A stretch of DNA of 42,499 nt from Glomus cerebriforme (taxonomy: Eukaryota > Glomeromycota > Glomeromycetes > Glomerales > Glomeraceae). The translations under genes were made by a program, and so were the position numbers. Position 1 is the first letter of the stretch; each line of letters begins with the position of its first letter. Positions 34,316 to 42,499 of this stretch are shown in pieces. The stretch lies in NCBI GenBank assembly GCA_003550305.1, contig QKYT01000158.1:25977-68475 (forward strand). The letters run 5' to 3'. The notes beneath the pieces are model-generated. The model did not search any database. It was not told the DNA's origin and saw only the letters and a program-made list of their open reading frames with translations.

Positions 34316-34690
34316 AATGAAAAGAAAAGTTATTAATTATGCAAAAGAACATAGCAAAACTGTAGTGGCAAACCATTTTAATCTTAATATTAGTATAGTT
34401 GAATATTGAATCAAAGCAAGTATGAATTGGATAATTAAGACAAGTGGTAAAAGAAAGAAAATTAATTCTGATCAAAAAGTTCTATATTTTGAAGCTAAAA
34501 AAGTAACAACTGGATTATAGAGTAATGAAAGAAAAGAACTAGCTGTAACTTATTTAACTATATAAAATAAAATGAAAGAAATTTTGAAAGAGCCAAGTAT
34601 AATAATACTTTATGATTAAATAGATGATTTTAAGATATCATTTAGATGATTACCTTTATTTTTGAAAAGATATGAACTGGTTTTATGCTA
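34316..34690 (+). pseudogene. Pogo/Tigger-like transposase N-terminal remnant
   Basis: From the ATG near 34316 one frame reads MKRKVINYAKEHSKTVVANH, continuing FNLNISIVEY, a stop, IKASMNWI, and later ERKELAVTYLTI, KMKEILKEP and LPLFLKRYELVL. The order of a Psq/CENP-B-type helix-turn-helix (YAKEHSK..VA.HFN....VEYW) followed by LAVTYLT..KMKEILKE fits pogo-superfamily transposases. The stops at VEY(stop)IK and FR(stop)LP are TGA where Trp (TGG) is expected. The DDE catalytic part is missing. The copy is cut on the right by the MITE at 34701. Confidence 0.7.
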
Positions 34691-34700
34691 ATGTTAGGGA

Positions 34701-34944
34701 TAAGGTTGCTTGCCGAAACCTAGGGATTTAGGCAAGATAGCGTTTTGCCAAAAAGCGAAATTCTGCTGAAACTATATTAAAGTTATATTAAAAAACTGGC
34801 GAAACTCTGGAGAAAAGCGAAACTGCCAAAACCTATTATAATTACCGAAACTGCCAAAACTCTGCCAAAACTATAATAAATCTATAGTAAAATTTTGATG
34901 AAACTAATCATAGGATTTTGAAGAGGTTTAGGCAGGCAACCTTA
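34701..34944. mobile_element. hAT-type MITE, 244 bp, with perfect 8-bp duplication
   Basis: The ends are TAAGGTTGCTTGCCGAAACC on the left and, reverse-complemented, TAAGGTTGCCTGCCTAAACC on the right. Both flanks are GTTAGGGA (34693-34700 and 34945-34952), a perfect 8-bp target duplication. TAAGG fits the YARNG start of hAT ends. The interior repeats GCCAAAACT/GCGAAACT-type units. No coding capacity. Confidence 0.9.
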
Positions 34945-34964
34945 GTTAGGGATACGTAATTTGA

Positions 34965-35110
34965 TTTGACATTTGACATTTGATTTGATTTAAAAATTCT
35001 TTAATTTGATTGGTCAATTTGACAAATATTTGATATTTGATTCAAATTTGATTCAAATCTGATTTGATTTAACAAATTCAAATTAGCTTTATATTTGATT
35101 TGATTCGAGT
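34965..35110. repeat. TTTGATTTGA-type degenerate array
   Basis: About 145 bp dominated by TTTGATTTGA, TTTGACAT and AATTTGA units in both orientations. It could be a decayed satellite or the subterminal region of another transposon. Confidence 0.7.
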
Positions 35111-35740
35111 TTGTTAGTCTAATTATTATTTTTTTTTTTGATAAATTAATTGTATTTTATTATATTTAATATTTAAAAAGCAAATATTTATTATAAATTA
35201 TGAATATATTCTCTATAAAAAAAAGTATAACTTATCATATGAAATGATGATTTGTAAAGATAAATTATATTTTCAAAATCCTTTAACAAAAAATTCTTAT
35301 ATTTCATTATCTATTTTTCAATTTTATATTTGTGATCTATTTAATTAATTAATAAGACTATTTGTAAAGTTACTAAAACTACTGATAAACCCTAAATTTA
35401 TATCTAAATCTAAATTGATATATAAATAACTATTATACATTCCTTCTATGTATTTTGATATTTTTAACACTTTACATATAATTATACTATCTAATGTATT
35501 ATCCATTTTAATAAATTTCTTTACATTTGTGATAGTTTCATAATCGAAGAAGTTATAATAAACAGCTTAATCATTATGTTTTATATTATCCAAATACGGT
35601 ATTTAATACAATTATATTAATAAAGCATTTATTACTTTATTTATTGCAATTTTAATATTTATTTAATTAATATAAACTTGTATGTAATTAATATATTAAT
35701 TATAAAATTTGTATTATAATTTAATAAAATTTAATAAATA
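35111..35740. other. AT-rich gene-free DNA
   Basis: About 630 bp with no recognisable feature. Confidence 0.4.
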
Positions 35741-35926
35741 CAGTTATCTTCTTCTATAAATATCTCTTGTTTAGTTACACTCCTCTTATAAGCACATTTA
35801 TATTTGGCTCAAATTACTAATAATATTATTAAAAAAAACCTTCTTTATAGTTACATCATATAGGTTTTTTATAATCATACCTTTTTTTTCAGTTCTGAGA
35901 GGTGTGATTATATAAGAAGATAACTG
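35741..35926. mobile_element. Tc1/mariner-type MITE, 186 bp
   Basis: The ends are CAGTTATCTTCTTCTATAAA on the left and, reverse-complemented, CAGTTATCTTCTTATATAAT on the right, flanked on both sides by TA (35739-35740, 35927-35928). CAGT termini with TA duplication fit a Tc1/mariner-derived MITE. No coding capacity. Confidence 0.85.
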
Positions 35927-36878
35927 TAATTAAATTTAAATTTATGATATGTTAAATTATCTGGATGATTGTTTTATTAATAAATTTTTATAAATTCTAA
36001 TTTATATAATTTATATATATAAGTGAAATCATTTAAGTAATTTCATTTGAAAGGGAAGGAAATAAATTAACAAAATTTATTTTTATTATTTTAAATAAAT
36101 TTATTATAAAATAAAGAATTCTAAAATATATTATGATATTATTATTAGTAAATCTTTTATAAATAAAAATTATTTTTATACAAATTAATTTTATTAATCT
36201 ATATATTTTTATATTTATTTATATATTAATTTGTAATTTATAAGTCAACTGTAAAAATTCATATATAAATTCCATTGATAAGTATTTATATATTTTTATT
36301 AATAATATAGGATAAGTATTTAAATTTTGTAATAAAAAAATTATTTTTAAAATACTTGATAATAATAAAAGTAACAAATTAATATTATTTTTTTTAATAG
36401 CATTATTTTATTTATTAATTATATGGAAATTGAAGGAAGTTTTATCATCAAGTAAAAAGAATACAAAAAATAAGAATAAGAATGAAGAGACATAAGATAA
36501 CATAGTGGATAACTTGGTAAAAATCTTAGCTAAAATTATAGAAGGTCAAGAAAAGTCTAAATTAAGAAAACAAAGAAAAATAAGATTCATGGTGGTAGTA
36601 AGTCTAAAGAATGGGTTTAATTAATAATTAACAAACTAAAGTAAATTTAGGGAGTATTAGAGTAGGTTATTAATGTTAGGTAAAAATTTTATTCATTAAC
36701 AGACTTCAATCTGAAAATAACTTTTTCTATTTTTAATTTTTTGTTATTTTTTGTCTAGCCACATAACTTATAGTAAAGTAAGACTCTTGTCATACTTTTT
36801 ATGTGTAGTTAGTAATATTATGTTAAATAACTGTGACCTGATATGATAAGAAATAGTTATATGAATATTTTATATATA
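35927..36878. other. AT-rich gene-free DNA
   Basis: Mostly A/T. The stretch at about 36470-36630 is purine-rich, and one plus-strand frame reads VDNLVKILAKIIEGQEKSKL, possibly a decayed coding remnant of unknown origin. Confidence 0.4.
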
Positions 36879-37057
36879 CCAGTAATGATTGTCACCACTA
36901 TATATATATTTTTAATATATTATTTGTTTTTTCACGTGACTACGTGATCATCATAAAAAATGTCACCCCGTCTACATTTGCATTTTTACTATTTATATAA
37001 TAGTAAAGTCCTTATTTGTCCCTTATTCGACATACTGGTGACAATCACCACTGGGGA
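36879..37057. mobile_element. MITE, about 180 bp, CCAGT ends
   Basis: The left end is CCAGTAATGATTGTCACCAC. The right end, reverse-complemented, contains CCAGTGGTGATTGTCACCAG. TA dinucleotides lie at 36877-36878 and 37058-37059. The interior has CACGTGACTACGTGATCA and no ORF. Its exact right border is uncertain by 1-3 bases. Confidence 0.75.
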
Positions 37058-37299
37058 TATTTAGCAAAACCTAATTAACAAATTTCTTTATCTGTTTGTT
37101 ATTCAGTATGTATAAATTAAATAAGATGCATATTTATGCAAATTAAAAATGCACTTCGTATTTTTATTATTAATATTAATATAATTAGTATTATTATTAT
37201 TATTAAAATTATTATTATAATTTTTTAAATTTTTTTAAAATTTTTTTTTTTTATTCTTTAATTCTCACCCAACCAACCAAATAGCATGCAACTATTTTC

Positions 37300-40200
37300 T
37301 CAAACACTCATGTAGAACAAAATATATGCTGACCGATCAGTTGGTTGGGTGGGGTTTTCCACCGAAGCAACTTCTTCTAATGATATTGGAGAAATTGCTG
37401 TATCATCAATGTGAAGCCAATCATTTTGGCAAAGTATATCAGCTGTGTAATGACCACCAGTGGCCGACTTTCCGTGATGATACACCACTGATAAATAATA
37501 AAATAAAACAAAAAATGAATAAGATTTAAATTTTAAGAACAAACTATAATAACAACATTACCTCCAAAAAGTCGGTATTCTACTGCCTTATTAGGGCGGC
37601 GTGCTTGAGCTACGATGTCTAATAAATAAATAATAATTTAACATAATATTTATAAAAATTATGAAGTAAATGTAAATATTTACCAGGCTGAATTGACAAT
37701 GTTGTCGAGTACCCAATGTGTTTGCTGAGTTTTTGCGTCCCACCAACGTTATCATAAATAAATCTTTTCAAGTGAAGAGTTAATATTGGTGGAAGCGTCT
37801 CAATGTATAAACGCTTTGTAGCTTTCACCTGTAAAGTACCGAAAAAAAAATTTTCAATCTACTCTAAATATTACTACAATATAAAATATAATTATTATTA
37901 AACATACCAAACCGTTTTTGGGTGAGTAGAAGTCATCTACACATTCTGAAACAGTCAAATTTTTTAGAGCGTCCCCAATTGTCTTTACGTCATCCGGCTG
38001 GGATAAAAAATAAAAGTTATTTATTTGATTAAAGTCGATCATTAATGTTGAATAATTTTTTACCTGTATATCTAGCTGTAATGACTGATATGGTTGCAGT
38101 GTAATGGAATCGTTGCTGCCGGGACATGTTAATACCGATCTGAATTGACCACCAAATATGCGACTAATAGGAGTCTCTTCAACATTCGTCTATATTTAGA
38201 AGAGATTATTTAGCTATTCACGAATTAGGCTTAACTTCCCTATCAACATACCGTTCTGGTATAACTTGTTCTGTTCTTACGACCAACTTCCATCCAATCG
38301 TCTTCTTTTTGATTGTCTTTTGCGCTGGCTTTATCAGATTGTTGGCCTTTAGGGTCAGCTTTTTTAAGAGCTACAATACATAAACATATTACCAATAATT
38401 ATAAACCTTCAATTTTTTTTTCAAAATTTAGTCAGATTTTAATTACCTGCTAAGAATTCTTCATGCAATCCATCAAGGAGAAACCCAAGAAATTCTTCGG
38501 CATCCTCTTGACGCCCTTTCATAGAATCAAAACGTTTGAGTCCTCGTAGCGCATCATATACATATTCGGGAGAGAAAGCTTCTCCAAATTCTATTATAAA
38601 TATAAGAAATTTAATAAATAAATTTAAAATATACACAATATGTTGAATTTAAAATATACCTTCAGAACCTTCAGAGCGTTTTGTTTGTTTGTATTCTTCA
38701 ATAAACCTCACCCTTTAATATCGAAAATTTTGAATAAAAATTTATTAAACGAATCCACCAAAGATAAAGCGACTATAAAAAATTATTAGCTTACAAAGAG
38801 TCAACAAGTGGAGTCCTACTATTGAAGCTATGTGCAACTTCTTTATAAATGCGTGTAAGCAGGTTATAAAATGGTGGGCAATGTGAAAGCGTTTGTAATA
38901 TCTTTTTTTTTTTTAGGAAAAAATATAAATATATATATATTAAGAAATCAGATACTATAAACATAAACATGAAATATTATTTGTGATACATACCGCATTC
39001 ATAAAACACATATTACCGTTATTTACGAGTCCTCTCGGACTCATCTTTACATTTTGAAAAGATGGATCGAAATCCTTCAGCAAGCCTATCAATATAATAA
39101 TGAATAGATCTTACATAAATATAATGCAAAGTATGCAACAGTATGTAATTGAAATTTTATTACCTGCTAATCCTTCTACTTTAGGTTTTCCATTCGTTGA
39201 TGGAACAACTGGCTTTTGTGGCTTCTGTAACTTAGTGCTGGGATTTGGTAATTTCATAACATTTAATTTAGAATTTTCAGCTACAACAGAAATAGGCTTT
39301 TGATTTTCGTCTTTCGAAAAAAGATGAACAGCCCACGAGGGTTTGTTAGTGTTAAGTGGTATCACACCGTTCGAATTAAGTTGGTTTATAGTCGATTCAG
39401 AAGGTTTTCTAGGGATATTTGATGTATTAGAAATAGGAGACATATTGCATTTGATATCTGCTTCCGCTGAAACATTTTTGACTGACGGCTCCTTAGATAC
39501 AATATTAGTGTTAGAGTCATTTGATGTAGAAGATCTTCTTGAGCCACCCGGAGTATTAGACTGTGATGGAGTATTTAAACCAGAAGATGTCTTACTCTCA
39601 TTGCCCCCCTTCTTTTTCTTCTGTTTCGCGTTATTTTTAAGAGTCGATTCTTTAACTTCAATCCCATTATTAACCGCATTGGTGCCATTTGACTCGGAAG
39701 ACCTTCTAGAACTATTTGGTGTACTAGTAATAGATGATGTATTATTTTTGTTATCTGACTCCTGTTGCTCAACATATTTTACTGAACTAGGAGTTGGACC
39801 TTTAAGTGCAACATTGTTTGATGTAGAAGACCTTCTAGAACTACTTTGTTCCGTGATAACGTTATTTGATTCCTTTAGTGAACCATTAATTCCATTCCAA
39901 GCAGTAATTATTTTTCCAGCAGTACCGATTGATGAATTGTTTGTTACTAAATTAGTGTTAGGCCCATATTGCAATGTCTTATGACCGGGTTGATGTTGAT
40001 TACTGGTGACACTATTTGTATATTGAGATTTAACAGTCGTCGAACTAGGAGTAGCACCAGTTGGGTTAACGACTTTTGAATTAATTCCGTTCCATACGGC
40101 CCTTCTATCCCTTCCATCCCTTCCATTAATTGAAGCGATCCCGTTAACGAAATTACTCTTTTGTTGAGATTGAACATTTAATGAAGTTGGTTTTGTAGAG

Positions 40201-41094
40201 TTGCTCGTATTATTCTGTTGAAAAGTGTTCCCATTTAAGCCATTAAACGTGTTCATTGAGCAATTTGGAGTGCTCCTGGAAAAATTAACGGCACTGTTAA
40301 CTGATGTTGATGATGAACCGTCCCCATTTTTAGCAGCATTATACAAAAGGTTATTCGCATTTGAAATATGCGAATTTGAACCTGTCATTGCCGGAGATTT
40401 GTCGGGCAAAGATGGATATGAACGTTCTTGTATATTTGCTGAAGTCGATTTGTTCGATATCGACGTTACAACCTGTGAAGAAGGTTGGTCTACGGAGGGT
40501 TTATTGTCTAAAGAAACCTGCGTCGTTATTGATTGTTTGGCTAGTGTAGATGAACGATTTCCATTTGTTATAACCGTTGATGATATTTGTGTTATTATTG
40601 TATTTGCCTGAACCGGTGATGTTATTTGCATGGATCTCATAACCGATTGTGAATATGATACATTTTGTTCTTTACCATAGTCTAGGGATGTAATTTTTAT
40701 TTTTGTTCCACCTAATTTGAGAATAATGAAAATTTTTATTAAATAATATTTAACATTTAATATAAATTAATGCTCGAATTACCTTTTCTTATAGATGGTA
40801 ACCCTATGTTAAATGGCACCTAATTATTTTTTTTTTTAAGAAAGTTTTGAAAATTAACACATGAAAAAATAAAAACTATTAGAAAAAGCGTAATCTAAAT
40901 ACTATATACCTTTAACGCCATGTTTTGTGTGTTTTTTGTGACTACTTCGATAGCTTCCCTCCCTGAGAACGATCCGTATATCGGCTTAAATTCCTTTTAA
41001 CAATGTAATTAAAATATTTGATATTTTATATAGTGAAAATATTCAAACGGTTATTGATCAAGCGTTCTGGAAAGCTTACCTTTTGTGAATGCAT
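37300..41094 (-). CDS. UBP3: Ubiquitin-specific protease, USP10/Ubp3 type, 14 exons
   Basis: Exons 41080-41094, 40910-40993, 40783-40819, 39164-40711, 38994-39085, 38795-38901, 38660-38712, 38447-38590, 38252-38370, 38064-38189, 37908-37997, 37684-37828, 37562-37618, 37300-37487 sum to 934 aa. The catalytic domain starts near residue 578 with [19 protein letters not shown] (Cys588) and has [35 protein letters not shown], the His box [12 protein letters not shown] (His885) and WLHIDDTAI, so the triad looks intact. The 516-codon exon 4 encodes a Ser/Asn/Thr-rich, probably disordered region with repeated RRSS motifs. The first residues ([15 protein letters not shown]) resemble the start of animal USP10, which binds G3BP. 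By family knowledge Ubp3 with Bre5 removes ubiquitin from COPII and ribosome-associated substrates and acts in ribophagy. Confidence 0.93.
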
Positions 41095-41760
41095 GTTTGT
41101 ACAAAATATTTGTAAATATAATAGCAAATAGCCCTTTTAGTTTTTAAGAGATTTCGAAAAAATCAGACCTTAGAAAGAAAATAAAATTCAGTGTAGATAA
41201 TCGTTATATTATTAACTTATCACTGGAGATAAAACATGAGCACGATGCGATTGACAAACTTTATAATTATGTAACTTTATATCTTACTTGTGAAAGCAAA
41301 AAAAATTGAATTTTTGTTAGATTGTTATTCCAAAATGATTTTCGTTAAGAAACTATCCATTAAGCAGGAAGTTATTTGGTTTTTTTTAACTTGCTAATAA
41401 GATAGGATTCTGCAAATAATCTCGACTCTTTTTTTTTTTGAAATAATCACAATTCATTACTGATTGAATGATAAGTTTAACTAGATCAGACACGTGATTA
41501 TTACAAATCACAATTTACTTCTTTATATCACAGATATACAGTGCAACAGCATCTTTTTTTTTTAAAAAAAAAAAGTGGTATTAAATTAACATGATCTGAA
41601 TTTTATATAAGAAATCCATCTTTCCTAATATAGAATTATTTTTTTTTGTTAAACTTTATTTTTTTTTTGTTGTACTGATTTTATATAGGTAATATTTTAT
41701 TTTATTTAAAATTTTTTGATTATTCTAACTAAAATATATTATAAAATTTAATTAGTATTT
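41095..41760. other. Upstream region of the USP10/Ubp3 gene
   Basis: About 670 bp containing the presumed promoter. It has several T/A homopolymers, including a T-run followed by an A-run at 41552-41572 that can fold back. No ORF. Confidence 0.5.
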
Positions 41761-41937
41761 GGTATTGGCATTTAACCTTTAGCCGGAATTGCCATTGGCT
41801 ATTTGGCTATAACCAAATGCTAATCCATTCTTAATAAATATTAGTATTTTATCACTTGGCCAAAATTTGGCTAATGGTTAATCATTAGTCATTTTGGCTA
41901 GCAAAAAAATCTTTGGCTATAACTAAATACCAATACT
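41761..41937. mobile_element. MITE-like inverted-repeat element, about 177 bp
   Basis: GGTATTGGCATTTAACCTTT on the left pairs with the inverse of AACTAAATACCAATACT on the right. The interior is built from TTTGGCTA / TAGCCAAA units in both orientations, so most of it can fold. Target duplications are not clear. Confidence 0.65.
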
Positions 41938-42499
41938 AAAAGATTTGTTTATTATAATTCCATTTTAATCTTTAAATAATATTTTAATTCTGATTAAAAT
42001 TATAATAATAATAATTTTATTTTTATTTTTTTTTTTTTTTAATAAGTTATTTTATTTTGATTTTTTATATTATAATAAATAGAAAATTAGTTTAAAATAA
42101 TTTTAATTAATTAAATAATTAAATAATTAAATATTAAAATTTATTTTTTTTTAATTTAAATTATTTTTTTATTATAATATTAAAATAATAATTTTTTCCT
42201 TGAATAAATATATTGTATTCTTTTATTAAATTTTATTAAATTCATAAAAAAATAACAAATTTTAAGAATTATAAATTTATTTCTAAGCTTAGTTAGTAGC
42301 TAATTTCTGTCATATATTTATATGTAGAATTATGAGAGTAAACTTTTTAGTTTTTACTAAAAGTCTTTTTAGATATTATATATTTTCTCAATTTACTCTA
42401 TATATAATACAGAGTAAATAACAATTAAAACACTAGTCGAAATAAGAAGTTTCGGCATGTGACGATTCGGCTAAATTTCGGCCGATTCGTTTCAAATTT
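41938..42499. other. AT-rich DNA and the edge of an unidentified CpG-richer element
   Basis: A/T-only sequence runs to about 42,430. The last ~65 bases then contain several CpGs and TTCGGC/GGCCGA repeats, unlike anything nearby. This may be the terminus of another repeat cut by the window end. Confidence 0.45.

Noticed and set aside
34263..34475. A 70-aa minus-strand ORF
   Set aside because: The plus strand of the same DNA reads as a pogo-like transposase fragment; the minus-strand frame is an antisense shadow.
39343..39984. A 213-aa plus-strand ORF
   Set aside because: It is antisense to the large Ser/Asn-rich exon of the deubiquitinase. The low-complexity codon repeats keep the opposite frame open, and the translation resembles no family.
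1..42499. CRISPR arrays, tRNA or rRNA genes
   Set aside because: No regularly spaced perfect repeats and no cloverleaf or rRNA-like conserved stretches were seen on either strand by eye; a covariance-model scan was not possible.

Overview
This window looks like nuclear DNA of a very AT-rich, intron-rich fungus, most plausibly a Glomeromycotina (Rhizophagus-like). The evidence is many short GT-AG introns of about 60-110 bp, a fungal-type Atg22 vacuolar transporter, a Yck-type casein kinase I with a cysteine-ended tail, a cyanase, and a gene-free block filled with decayed DNA transposons and LINE-like fragments. The lineage is inferred from gene style and composition, not from a search.

Left part (1-21,650), gene-dense with alternating strands: an F-box/leucine-rich-repeat protein (+, one exon); the FACT histone chaperone subunit SPT16 (-, 24 exons, 1020 aa); a protein with 12 CCHC zinc knuckles (+, 17 exons, four of them only 9-12 bp); nuclear transport factor 2 (-); cyanase (-, 157 aa); a mitochondrial-looking iron-sulfur L-serine dehydratase (+, 568 aa); Atg22 (+); a Topors-like RING protein (-) whose stop codon overlaps that of Atg22; and casein kinase I (-, 8 exons, 475 aa). 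I rebuilt exon structures by hand. In each multi-exon gene the exon lengths add up to a whole number of codons.

Middle part (21,650-37,300): about 15.6 kb without an intact gene and visibly poorer in G+C than the flanks. It holds a complete but dead Tc1/mariner element with TIRs and TA duplication, a hAT element with degenerate 8-bp duplications inserted in a LINE-like repeat whose second copy keeps the empty site, a pogo/Tigger-like transposase remnant, several MITEs (one with a perfect 8-bp duplication), and diverged direct and inverted repeats. Stop codons in all three transposase remnants mostly look like C-to-T or G-to-A changes.

Right part (37,300-42,499): a USP10/Ubp3-type deubiquitinase (-, 14 exons, 934 aa) whose N-terminus resembles the G3BP-binding region of animal USP10, then AT-rich DNA with another MITE and the start of an unidentified CpG-richer element at the edge.

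I see no operon, CRISPR array, tRNA or rRNA. Functionally these are core cellular genes: chromatin, nuclear import, ubiquitin, autophagy, signalling and nitrogen metabolism. The pair most likely to work together is cyanase and serine dehydratase. They are divergently transcribed with 136 bp between their start codons, and both release ammonia. I did not identify a clearly new multi-gene system.
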